Shown: piece after piece, positions 33,821 through 41,871 of the stretch
How positions within the stretch are numbered: position 1 is the stretch's first letter
Layout: the number at the start of each line of letters is the position of its first letter
NCBI GenBank assembly: GCA_017303995.1
Contig: JAFLBE010000011.1
Coordinates: 27,463 to 91,462, forward strand
Direction: 5' to 3'
Length of the DNA stretch: 64,000 nt
Origin: Bacteroidota bacterium
GTDB taxonomy: Bacteria; Bacteroidota; JABWAT01
The notes under the pieces: generated by a model
What the model saw: only the letters and a program-made list of their open reading frames with translations
Told to the model about the DNA's origin: nothing
The model's database searches: none
Position numbers and translations under genes: made by a program

Positions 33821-35775
33821 AAAATGGCAGTTCCTCCATAGAAGAGAACAGTGAGCAGCATAAATAAAATGTAGAACCGGATGTCAGTCCGGGAAAGAAA
33901 ATCGACTGAAGTGATTTTTCCGATAATCCAGGAATAGATTGGTTTCACCAGTCCGTCTTCTGAAAAATCACCGGCGTGAGAGTGAAACCGGGACGTTACA
34001 GGGAAAATGGTTTCCGGGATTTTGACCTTTGATTTCAGGTGCAAAACCGAAACTGCAATTCCGTTAATGTCATCAGCGTAAGAAGATGCGGTGTATTGCA
34101 TTCTTGATGTTTGGCCTGCGTAGCCACAACCCCAGGCGGCCGATTTTCGCTGGTTGGTCCGGGAGACTTTCCAGATAATCAGAGTTGAAATCAGCAGGAT
34201 GATGGCGGCAAAAATACCGGTAATAAAATTCCATTGGGCAAAGGTGGAAAAAGTTTGCGCAGATTCGCCCGATTGGAAAATGGCAACTACAGAAGAAATG
34301 ATTCCCAGAATAATCTGCGGATAAATTCCGAAAAGCAGGCAAACAAACGCCAGTAAACCAAGTGAAAGATAATCCAAGCCAGTAACGGTGAATTTTAGAT
34401 GAGGTGATCGTTCATTTCCCAGAAACATGATGCTGTTGATTTTGGTGAAACAGGCAAGAGCCAATCCGCCAACGAAAGCAAGTCCGACCGTCATGAGCAG
34501 CATGAAAAAGGGAAAATATCCGCCAAAAATTGAGGCAGATTCAAAAAAGCCACGGTAAATCAGAAACTCAGACATGAATCCGTTTAACGGTGGAAGTCCG
34601 CTGATGGCAACTGACCCGATCAGGAAAAGTCCCACAAACCAGGGCGCAGATTTTACAATTCCGCCCATCAGTTCAATATTCCGGGTATGAAGATTCGAAT
34701 AAATGACACCTGACCCGAGAAAAAGCAGAGATTTGAAAATGGCGTGATTAAACGTATGAAATAAGGCGCCGCCAAGTCCCAGCCAGATTAAGGGTTGGAT
34801 GGAATACGTCATTCCCAGACATCCGAGACCGATTCCAATCCCGATAATTCCGATATTTTCGATGGAATGATAAGCCAGCAGCTTCTTGATGTCGTGCTGG
34901 GCAAGGGCATACCAAACGCCGAAAATGGCACTGAATAAACTGATTGCAAGAATCCCGGCACCAATCCAGAGAGGAAGTGGTGAGCAAAATTCCAGCATCC
35001 GAAAAATGCCATAAATTCCGGTTTTGATGATGACGGCCGATAAAAACGCACTTAAAACCGTTGGGGCGATGGAATGGGCATGTGGCAGCCAGAAGTGAAA
35101 CGGCATGAATCCGGCTTTGATGGCAAACCCGACAAATCCAAAAAAGAAAGCCACATAAAAGACCATCCCGGATGTTTGGGTAAGCTGGAAATCAGAAAAC
35201 AGCCAGCTTCCCGATTGGGAATGAAGCAGGAAGAAAAAGATATAAAGACAAAAAGTAGCAAAGTGAGTGGTTGCAAAATAGATGAAACTGCCTTTTTGAA
35301 TTTCCGGTTTTTCTTTTTCAAGCAATAATCCCAGATAGGCCATTAAAGTCATGAGTTCCCAGAAAATCAGGAAAACGATGGCATGATTAGCCAGAACCAA
35401 AAGCTGGGTTGATAGCAAAACCAGGGAAAAAGAAACCAGAAACGCTCTGACGGCAGCTGCTTTGTGGAGATATTGATTCAGATAAGAATGAGTTGAAAGA
35501 ATTGCAGGAATTGCAGCAGAGGTGATAATCAGTAAAAAGAAAAGGGCGAGACCATCCAGCCGAAAAAAGGAAGACAAAACCGGAAAGGCCGGGAAAAGTA
35601 AAGGTGTTGCAGGTAAATGGACCAGATTGACCAAAGCAAAAGCCAGATTAAAAAGCAGACCGGCAGACATCACGCCAACATAAATCCGCAAAGCCAATTG
35701 AATCGGCTTAACCAGAACAGCAAAAACTGCCCCTATCAGGATAAGACTGCAACCGAGTATGAAAAGGTGATCCAA
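33805..35775 (-). CDS. HyfB/NuoL-like antiporter subunit 2
   Basis: A 656-residue antiporter-like membrane subunit. The core motif is GFAIKAGFMPFHFWLPHAHSIAPTVLSAFLSAVIIKTGIYG; the second half has AYHSIENIGIIGIGIG. After helix 14 there is a tail with SAAWGCGYAGQTSRMQYTASSYADD and a final membrane helix, as in HyfB. It is a close paralogue of the next gene, sharing WGCGY and TSRMQY. Start is TTG. It overlaps the NuoH-like gene by 16 bases. Confidence 0.9.
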   Translation of the reverse strand: MDHLFILGCSLILIGAVFAVLVKPIQLALRIYVGVMSAGLLFNLAFALVNLVHLPATPLLFPAFPVLSSFFRLDGLALFFLLIITSAAIPAILSTHSYLNQYLHKAAAVRAFLVSFSLVLLSTQLLVLANHAIVFLIFWELMTLMAYLGLLLEKEKPEIQKGSFIYFATTHFATFCLYIFFFLLHSQSGSWLFSDFQLTQTSGMVFYVAFFFGFVGFAIKAGFMPFHFWLPHAHSIAPTVLSAFLSAVIIKTGIYGIFRMLEFCSPLPLWIGAGILAISLFSAIFGVWYALAQHDIKKLLAYHSIENIGIIGIGIGLGCLGMTYSIQPLIWLGLGGALFHTFNHAIFKSLLFLGSGVIYSNLHTRNIELMGGIVKSAPWFVGLFLIGSVAISGLPPLNGFMSEFLIYRGFFESASIFGGYFPFFMLLMTVGLAFVGGLALACFTKINSIMFLGNERSPHLKFTVTGLDYLSLGLLAFVCLLFGIYPQIILGIISSVVAIFQSGESAQTFSTFAQWNFITGIFAAIILLISTLIIWKVSRTNQRKSAAWGCGYAGQTSRMQYTASSYADDINGIAVSVLHLKSKVKIPETIFPVTSRFHSHAGDFSEDGLVKPIYSWIIGKITSVDFLSRTDIRFYILFMLLTVLFYGGTAILWTYL

Positions 35776-35814
35776 GTTAGTGTCCGTTTAAAAAGACAGA
35801 TTCATAATTTTTCA

Positions 35815-35957
35815 AACTCCCCTCCTTTTTTAAAGGAGAGCCTGACCCGTCCCGAGAATCGGGATCGGGGGGGTAGGAGTGGTTTTGTTATTTTCTGTTC
35901 AGCCCCAGGAAAACCACCCCGGCTTCGCCACCCCTCCTTTGGAAAAGGAGGGGAGTT
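35815..35957. mobile_element. 143-bp MITE-like element
   Basis: Terminal inverted repeats of 24 bases (35815-35838 and 35934-35957; 22 of 24 identical, starting AACTCCCCTCCTTTT) enclose about 95 bases with a CCCGAGAATCGGG palindrome and no gene. It lies between the two HyfB-like genes of one operon. Half of the same element occurs at 13981-14067. No clear target duplication. Confidence 0.7.
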
Positions 35958-35968
35958 AAAAAACCGCA

Positions 35969-37945
35969 TTAAATTTTATAAGCCAAAAACAGATAGAAAA
36001 GCAACGTTGCAACGGAAAAGGTCACATAAACCTGAATCTTGCCCGATTGCAGCCATTTGAATTTATCAATTGCCCAAAGCAGTCCGGTGTTTGCCGGAAA
36101 GATCAGACGGTTTAAAACCAGATCAGAAACGACCGTTCTGAAACTTCCGGGTTTGGGAAGCGAGGATTCCGGTTCCTGTTTTTCTTTGCTCACATTCAGG
36201 ACTTCGCCGGCAATATTGATCATTTCATCTGAAAAGGATGTATTCGAATATTGCATCCTGCTCGTTTGTGCCGGATAGCCACAACCCCAGGCGGGACTGA
36301 TCCGTGTTTTTCTTTTCAGCGAAAACCGGTTTTTCAGGTAAAGCAAAATGCCGGTCACCACAAAAAGGGAAACGGCAATCAGACTCACATTTTGAATCCG
36401 GCCAACGGTGGTAAGTGAAGAAACCGGACCGGAAAGATGAAACAACTCAGAATATACAGAAAGACAAAGTCCTACGATGGTTTGGGGAAATAATCCTGTA
36501 ATCAAAATCAGAGCAACGAGGATGAAAAAGGCTGAGAATTCATATTTATCGGGATGAAAATCATGGGTGACAGGTTGCCGGGCATTTCCCAGAAAAATGA
36601 CAGAAAAAACTTTTGAAAAGGCGATTAATGCAAGTCCGCCCGTAAAGGCAAGGGCAACTGCACCAATCAGCATGAAAAACGGGAAATAGGAATGAACCAG
36701 TTTGGATGCTTCGAAAAATCCGCTGAAAATGATAAATTCGGAAGCAAATCCGTTCAGAGGCGGAAGTCCCGAAATGGCAACCGAACCGATTAAAACGATC
36801 ATCCCGAGGGTCGGAGCAGATTTCAATAATCCGCCCATTTTTTCAATATTCCGGTGATGATAAAAGTGATAAATTGTGCCGGCGCACATGAAAAGCAGAG
36901 ATTTGAACAGAAAGTGATTGGCTGAATGGAATAAGGCACCGGTGAGTCCCAGAAAAATGACAAGTGGCTGATCATTTTGAATTCCGAAAATCATCAGGGA
37001 AAGTGCAATGCCAATGATGCCAATATTTTCAATGGACGAATAGGCCAGCATCCGTTTCAGATCTTTTTGTGCCAGTGCATTCCAGATTCCGAAAATTGCA
37101 GTGAGAACCGAAATGGTTAGGAGGATAGACGGAATCACATAATCGGTTGGCGGATTCCAGGAAATCACCCGGATGAGTCCGTAAATGCCGGTTTTTAACA
37201 TCACAGCAGACAACACCGCTGAAATATGACTGGGTGCAACCGGGTGAGCTTCGGGAAGCCAGAAATGAAACGGCATAAAACCGGCCTTCATTCCAAATCC
37301 GATAAATCCAAACCAGAAAATTGTGGTTGCCAGAGTTGAGGGCAAATGTGCATTCTGAAAACTGGTAAATTCCCAACTTCCGGTCTGATTGTGAAGCAGA
37401 ATGAACATGAGATAAAGAAAAAGGGTCCCGATGTGGGTTGCTGCAAAAAAAATCAGACTTCCCTGCTGAACGTCCTCTTTTTCACGTTCGAAAACAATGC
37501 CCAGATAACCCGACAAAGCCATCAGTTCCCAGGCAACCAGAAACAAAAAAGTGTGATTGGCCGTGATGAGAACCTGCATCGCCAGAAAGAGAAGAATCGT
37601 TGCCGTCAGGGTTGATCGGAGCGACCGGGATTTTTCGTATCCCGATAAATAACCGGTTCCGTAAAGAGCCGTTACGATACCGCCAACCTGTATGATGCCA
37701 AGGAAAAACAACGACAGTTTATCAAACCGAAAAGAGAAATTGCCCAGACTGATCTGCGAAAAAAGAGTCAGTTCGGGTGGATTTGGAAGTAAAAAAGCCG
37801 AAACGGTAAAGCAAAGTCCGAAAACCATGGCGAGAACAAGTGCAAGATTAGCCAGCCGGTTGATGAGAAATTGAGTCCGGACAAAACCGATCACCAGCAA
37901 AGCGAGAAAAAGAAAACCGACATCAGCAAGTAGAAAAAACGTCAT
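35969..37945 (-). CDS. HyfB/NuoL-like antiporter subunit 1
   Basis: A 658-residue antiporter-like subunit, paralogous to the preceding one. Core motif GFGMKAGFMPFHFWLPEAHPVAPSHISAVLSAVMLKTGIYGLIRV; second half ALAQKDLKRMLAYSSIENIGIIGIALS; tail SPAWGCGYPAQTSRMQYSNTSFSDE and a last transmembrane helix. Two HyfB paralogues plus one HyfF-type subunit give the complex three proton channels. It overlaps the EIIA-type gene upstream by four bases and is separated from its paralogue by the 143-bp element. Confidence 0.9.
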   Translation of the reverse strand: MTFFLLADVGFLFLALLVIGFVRTQFLINRLANLALVLAMVFGLCFTVSAFLLPNPPELTLFSQISLGNFSFRFDKLSLFFLGIIQVGGIVTALYGTGYLSGYEKSRSLRSTLTATILLFLAMQVLITANHTFLFLVAWELMALSGYLGIVFEREKEDVQQGSLIFFAATHIGTLFLYLMFILLHNQTGSWEFTSFQNAHLPSTLATTIFWFGFIGFGMKAGFMPFHFWLPEAHPVAPSHISAVLSAVMLKTGIYGLIRVISWNPPTDYVIPSILLTISVLTAIFGIWNALAQKDLKRMLAYSSIENIGIIGIALSLMIFGIQNDQPLVIFLGLTGALFHSANHFLFKSLLFMCAGTIYHFYHHRNIEKMGGLLKSAPTLGMIVLIGSVAISGLPPLNGFASEFIIFSGFFEASKLVHSYFPFFMLIGAVALAFTGGLALIAFSKVFSVIFLGNARQPVTHDFHPDKYEFSAFFILVALILITGLFPQTIVGLCLSVYSELFHLSGPVSSLTTVGRIQNVSLIAVSLFVVTGILLYLKNRFSLKRKTRISPAWGCGYPAQTSRMQYSNTSFSDEMINIAGEVLNVSKEKQEPESSLPKPGSFRTVVSDLVLNRLIFPANTGLLWAIDKFKWLQSGKIQVYVTFSVATLLFYLFLAYKI

Positions 37946-38610
37946 CTTTTCCGCTGCCCTTCAAAAGTCTGAATGGCAGAAATCAGATCAGGATAGGGAA
38001 TCCGTTTTTCAAGAGCAGAGCGCATGTCTTTGTTTGAAAGCAGAAAACTGATGTGTGAAAGTAAACTTAAATGTTGTTTGATGGTTTGGGAAATAACCAG
38101 AATGAGCGTGTGAACCGGAAGTCCGTCGAGAGAGTTGAGATTCAGCGGAGTTTTCGGAAAGAAAAAGTGAATCAGCGGTTTGTTGCTGCCAATGACAAGC
38201 GGAATTCTGGGATGTGGTAGACTGATTCCGTTACCGATTGCTGTCGACATGAGCTGCTCCCTGCTTTCAAGCAATTGAACGACAACATCTCGCTCAACCG
38301 CCGGATCAAGAAGCGCCAGATTGGTCATTTCTCTGATATAATGGGCATCACTGAGGTCACAATTGTAAAAAATGGCATCTTCGGTCAGCAAAGGAACAAG
38401 AGAACTGATCTGATATTCGGTAAAGTGAGCACTTCCGGTAAGATTCAGCGGCAGATTTCTGCCCAGCGCCCATTCTATGATTTTGTCTTTGTTGAAGGAA
38501 ATCCGGTCCTGAATAACCTGATGCGGAATGTCTTTGGTCTTGACGAGTTTTTCGACTTCCTTTTCAGAAAGGGATAAAAACTGGGCGATATCTTTAATTT
38601 TAAGATCCAT
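37942..38610 (-). CDS. HTH-EIIA(Ntr)-like regulatory protein
   Basis: A 222-residue two-domain protein. Residues 1-60 look like an excisionase/MerR-like helix-turn-helix (LKIKDIAQFLSLSEKEVEKLVKTKDIPHQVIQDRISFNKDKIIEWA). Residues 70-220 are a PTS EIIA type-2 domain with the phospho-accepting H133 in GISLPHPRIP. No PTS permease is nearby, so this is not a sugar transporter component but a PtsN-like regulator, perhaps sensing cell energy state through phosphorylation. It is coupled to the first antiporter gene by a four-base overlap and follows the MerR gene by 3 bases. Whether it binds DNA or the membrane complex is unknown. Confidence 0.85.
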   Translation of the reverse strand: MDLKIKDIAQFLSLSEKEVEKLVKTKDIPHQVIQDRISFNKDKIIEWALGRNLPLNLTGSAHFTEYQISSLVPLLTEDAIFYNCDLSDAHYIREMTNLALLDPAVERDVVVQLLESREQLMSTAIGNGISLPHPRIPLVIGSNKPLIHFFFPKTPLNLNSLDGLPVHTLILVISQTIKQHLSLLSHISFLLSNKDMRSALEKRIPYPDLISAIQTFEGQRKR

Positions 38611-38613
38611 AAC

Positions 38614-39003
38614 TTACCCGTTTTTTTTAGATTTTAATTTGGACATCAATTCCTGAGTCAGGCTGATTTGCTCCTGAATTTCTTCTCTGGCTTTTTCGAG
38701 AAGTGAGATTTTTGAATTGATTTGTTCGAGGTGAAGCTGTAGGTAACCCACTGTTTTTTCTTTGGCTTCCAGTTCTTTTTTCTGTTGGAAATAAAGACCG
38801 ATCACATCTTTGATTTCATCAAGAGAAAGACCAACATGCTGCAGGTTTTTGATCCGTTTGGTAATATCAAGAGCCCGGTCATTGTAATACCGGTAACCGT
38901 TTGGGGTGATTTCATCGGGGGAAACAAGTCCGAGCTGTTCGTAGTACCGGAGCGTTCGGGTGGTAACCCCTGCCTGTTTTGCAATTTCGCCAATTTTGTA
39001 CAA
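38614..39003 (-). CDS. MerR-family regulator heading the Ehr-like operon
   Basis: A 129-residue MerR regulator: winged helix (YKIGEIAKQAGVTTRTLRYYEQLGL ... NGYRYYND, residues 1-70) and a long C-terminal coiled coil (about 75-125). It has no cysteine, so it is not a classic metal or SoxR-type sensor; it resembles the LiuR/AdhR branch. Start is TTG with AAAGG 6 bases upstream. A 24-base palindrome lies just upstream, presumably its operator. As first gene of the operon it probably controls all nine genes. Confidence 0.88.
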   Translation of the reverse strand: MYKIGEIAKQAGVTTRTLRYYEQLGLVSPDEITPNGYRYYNDRALDITKRIKNLQHVGLSLDEIKDVIGLYFQQKKELEAKEKTVGYLQLHLEQINSKISLLEKAREEIQEQISLTQELMSKLKSKKNG

Positions 39004-39007
39004 GACT

Positions 39008-39031
39008 AACCTTTACGTTAACGAGAAGGTT
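39008..39031. promoter_or_regulatory. MerR operator palindrome
   Basis: An almost symmetric 24-base site (20 of 24 positions) with arms AACCTT/AAGGTT and core CGTTAACG. It resembles ACGT-containing operators of LiuR-type MerR regulators and lies directly upstream of the MerR gene. Confidence 0.65.
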
Positions 39032-39075
39032 AAGGTAAGTGTTTATCCGGGGAAATACAATGGGGAAGGGGGAAA

Positions 39076-39117
39076 TGGTTACGGGTTACATATCACGGGT
39101 TACAGATTACGGGTTAC
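39076..39117. repeat. Heptad array, reverse type, six units
   Basis: Six units in exact phase: TGGTTAC, GGGTTAC, ATATCAC, GGGTTAC, AGATTAC and GGGTTAC. It faces the forward array at 39199-39287. Confidence 0.7.
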
Positions 39118-39198
39118 GAATTTCAAATAACAATGATCAGGCTTTGGGATAGTAGAAAAAAGATAAGAGTTATCCCGAATTGAATTTGCATTCAACCT

Positions 39199-39287
39199 GT
39201 AATACGTAACCCGTAACCATTCTTGGATTTTGCATTCAACCCGTAATATGTGACCCGTAACCCGTAACCAATTGTGACCCGTAACCT
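39199..39287. repeat. Heptad array, forward type, two blocks
   Basis: Block one is GTAATAC, GTAACCC, GTAACCA (39199-39219). Block two is GTAATAT, GTGACCC, GTAACCC, GTAACCA (39243-39270), then GTGACCC, GTAACCT (39274-39287). Each block is preceded by TTGCATTCAACC, a longer direct repeat of 44-base period. The array stops 2 bases before the stop codon of the pullulanase-like gene. Confidence 0.7.
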
Positions 39288-39289
39288 TT

Positions 39290-41545
39290 TCAGTCGATTT
39301 TCATTAAAATAAGGGCTTCAGACTGATGAATTGAGATTTTTCCCTGAACGACATCCCGTTTTTCACCATTGGTGAGAACGACTTCCCACAACCCGTCAGG
39401 GAGGTGGCATTCTGTCGGGTGTCTTTGATTTCCATTGACAGCAACGAAGAAATTTGGCTCGTCGAAAGAATATCCTTCAAGTTCAAAAAACAGGGCGAGT
39501 GTATTCAGACTCGGGAAGAAATTAATATCCTTGGTGGAACAATGGGTGAAAACCCTGAAGTTTTTCTTCAAAGCAATCAGTTCACGGTAATAATCAACCA
39601 GTTCTTCATTCAATGCCATAAGATCATAGTTGATGTAATTGGTATCGTTATCCTTTTCGTAAGTGTTATGATCAATTTCACCCACGTGCGTATCAGGAAC
39701 TGAGGTTGGGGCAACAACTTTACTTCTGCCGTATTCCTGACCCTGAGCAATTAAAACATTTCCCTGAGCTGCAAATAATAAAGTTGCCGCCAGTTTGTGC
39801 AGCATCAACTCAAATTCGTTAAGAGTTGCATGTGCTTCCAGATCATCAATTTTTTGTCCGGGTTTGATTTTTCCGGAAGCAAGCCGGATGAAATCACCCA
39901 AAGTGTGATCATCATGACTTTCAATATAATTCACATTCTGGGAAGTTTTGTGGAAAGGACCGCCGTCCTGTCTCAGTGAACCTCTGATAAACCTGACCAG
40001 AGAAAAATAATCCTGGTGATTGAAAAACCGGCCGAAAATAAAACCTTTGTTTTCATCGTGCGGATGGTAACCCTTCAGTCCGTTTCTGATCTGGTCATTC
40101 CAGCTTGCCCACCCGATATCGGCAAAACCGTTCGGATCGTAACCGCCGCCCCAGGGTTCAGCAACCAGAAATACATTCGGATTGATTTTCCGGGCTTCAT
40201 GAAGAATCTGGGAACAGGTTTCCTTGTCAATGAGCTGTGCAAGGTCAAACCGGAATCCGTCTATGTGATACTCTTTCATCCAGTGGCGTATAGAATCCAG
40301 GATGAGGCGACGCGCCATTGGTCGTTCAGTTTTGAAATCATTTCCGCAGCCACTTTCTGAAAGCGGATTGAAAAATTCGTCGAGCCGGAAATAATATTTT
40401 TTGTCGATTAGTTTCAGGGCATTGTTGTCATACTGTGAAACGTGGTTGTAAACAACATCCATAATGACGGCAATATTGTTGTCATGCAGCGTTTTGATCA
40501 TCTGCTTGAGTTCGGTTACCTGCTTTCCAGAAGTACCAATCCGCTGTCCGGGATTTAGGTTTCCCTCACTGGCATAATAATTTTCAGGGGCAAAAAAACC
40601 AGAAGTCATATATCCCCAATGGTTACGGGAATAAGGATTCCAGGTATTCATCAACCCGTTATCAGCTTGTTTGTGGTAGGGAAGTTCAATATTTCCAAAT
40701 TCCATCAGCGGAAGAAATTCTACAGCATTGACACCCATTTTACGAAGGTGGGGAAGTCCGCCACGCTGATTTTCTTCAACGAATCCAAGATAAGTACCTG
40801 GTGCAGAACATCCTGAAGAAGAGTGAGCGGTCATATCCCGAAGATGCGCTTCATAAATAACAAGTTCCTGCTGGGAATGATTTACCCAGGTGTCACCCAT
40901 CCAGTTAAACTCATTTTCGAGAATGAGTGTTCTTGAAGAATGGTGGTACGTATTCATTGAAGTTGATGCTTTTCCGTACGGATCAGCGATAATGATATCC
41001 GGATTGAACCACTCCGACCGGTGGGGTTTTCCGATAATGCGGTAACCATACGCTTTTCCCGAAAGATTTTGAGGAAAAGTGAGTTCCCAAACTCCGTTTT
41101 CATCCCGGATCATGTCAAATTCAGAATAATTTTCTGATTCCGGTGAATCAAAAAGTACCAGTCGAACCAGTGAAACCCGTGGTGCAAAAACACCAAATGA
41201 GGTTTGAACTTCAGAAAGATGGCAACCCAATGGTTTATCAGAATAAAGTGTATTCAGCCATTCATCCTGATTCAAAAGTCTGGGTTCACAGTTCAGGATC
41301 GAAATTTCATAATTTTCATCCCATCTCTGCGGTTCTGTAATAATCAGATAACCATCATACGCCGGGTCAATTGCAGTTACGGTCACGTCCGGAAATAACC
41401 GGATGTGGTCAGTGGCCAGTTGAAAAGGTGCACCCGAAACTCTGACGAAAATAGTAGTCAGGTTGATTTGGTCGGCGGAAAAAAGGGAAAAATGGGGGGC
41501 GTTGTGGGAGTGACTGCCCTGATGTTCAGATTGTTCAGAGTACAT
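39290..41545 (-). CDS. GH13 alpha-1,6-debranching enzyme (pullulanase/isoamylase type)
   Basis: A 751-residue glycoside hydrolase family 13 enzyme. An N-terminal CBM48-like part holds VRLVLFDSPESENYSEFDMIRDENGVWEL. The catalytic barrel has the four GH13 regions: VMDVVYNH, GFRFDLAQ (nucleophile Asp near 434), VFLVAEPW (acid Glu near 462) and YIESHDDHT (Asp near 543). HWGYMTSGFFAPENYYAS is between the pullulanase YNWGYDP and GlgX-like motifs, so it cleaves alpha-1,6 branches in pullulan, starch or glycogen. No signal peptide is visible, so it acts in the cytoplasm on glycogen or imported dextrins. Divergent from the GDE-like lipoprotein. Confidence 0.88.
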   Translation of the reverse strand: MYSEQSEHQGSHSHNAPHFSLFSADQINLTTIFVRVSGAPFQLATDHIRLFPDVTVTAIDPAYDGYLIITEPQRWDENYEISILNCEPRLLNQDEWLNTLYSDKPLGCHLSEVQTSFGVFAPRVSLVRLVLFDSPESENYSEFDMIRDENGVWELTFPQNLSGKAYGYRIIGKPHRSEWFNPDIIIADPYGKASTSMNTYHHSSRTLILENEFNWMGDTWVNHSQQELVIYEAHLRDMTAHSSSGCSAPGTYLGFVEENQRGGLPHLRKMGVNAVEFLPLMEFGNIELPYHKQADNGLMNTWNPYSRNHWGYMTSGFFAPENYYASEGNLNPGQRIGTSGKQVTELKQMIKTLHDNNIAVIMDVVYNHVSQYDNNALKLIDKKYYFRLDEFFNPLSESGCGNDFKTERPMARRLILDSIRHWMKEYHIDGFRFDLAQLIDKETCSQILHEARKINPNVFLVAEPWGGGYDPNGFADIGWASWNDQIRNGLKGYHPHDENKGFIFGRFFNHQDYFSLVRFIRGSLRQDGGPFHKTSQNVNYIESHDDHTLGDFIRLASGKIKPGQKIDDLEAHATLNEFELMLHKLAATLLFAAQGNVLIAQGQEYGRSKVVAPTSVPDTHVGEIDHNTYEKDNDTNYINYDLMALNEELVDYYRELIALKKNFRVFTHCSTKDINFFPSLNTLALFFELEGYSFDEPNFFVAVNGNQRHPTECHLPDGLWEVVLTNGEKRDVVQGKISIHQSEALILMKID

Positions 41546-41646
41546 GTGAGGACTTTACAAAAAGGTTAAACTATACGACTGTACCTGCTTGGGTTTTGGT
41601 AAGATAGTTATTTTTTTAGAAAAATAAAGACGGAATGAAAAATGAA

Positions 41647-41660
41647 TGCAAACGTTTACA
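41647..41660. promoter_or_regulatory. LacI-family operator-like palindrome
   Basis: TGCAAACGTTTACA is symmetric at 12 of 14 positions with the central AACGTT typical of LacI/CcpA-type operators. Its place between two divergent alpha-glucan enzymes suggests a maltose/dextrin-responsive regulator, which is not encoded in this window. Confidence 0.55.
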
Positions 41661-41762
41661 TTTGTTAAAAAGCTGGAAGTTGGACTGTTATTTCCGACAA
41701 AACTATCAGTATTTGCCCGTTTTTCTGTTTTTTGGGGTTTCATAAAAAAGAGTCTTTTTTTC

Positions 41763-41793
41763 TTGTATCGGGCAATGAATCAAGTTGAATTTG
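41763..41793 (+). promoter_or_regulatory. Candidate promoter of the GDE-like gene
   Basis: TTG (41763-41765), 20 bases, TGAATTTG (41786-41793); one mismatch to TAnnTTTG. Confidence 0.35.
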
Positions 41794-41871
41794 TGCGTAA
41801 TTTTAAAGCCACCCCGCGCAGGGGTTTCTATGCGTGATCTGAAACCTTCAAATTCTAATAATTTTGAGTAT

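Larger units (their letters stand above)
41546..41871. other. 326-base divergent regulatory region between debranching enzymes
   Basis: No gene is seen. It holds a LacI-type palindrome at 41647-41660, a candidate promoter at 41763-41793 for the plus-strand gene, and a small hairpin ACCCC/GGGGT at 41811-41825 in the leader. Confidence 0.5.

Noticed and set aside
37942..38610. PTS fructose/mannitol transporter component
   Set aside because: Only the EIIA domain is present, fused to a helix-turn-helix; there is no EIIB/EIIC or sugar gene in the neighbourhood.
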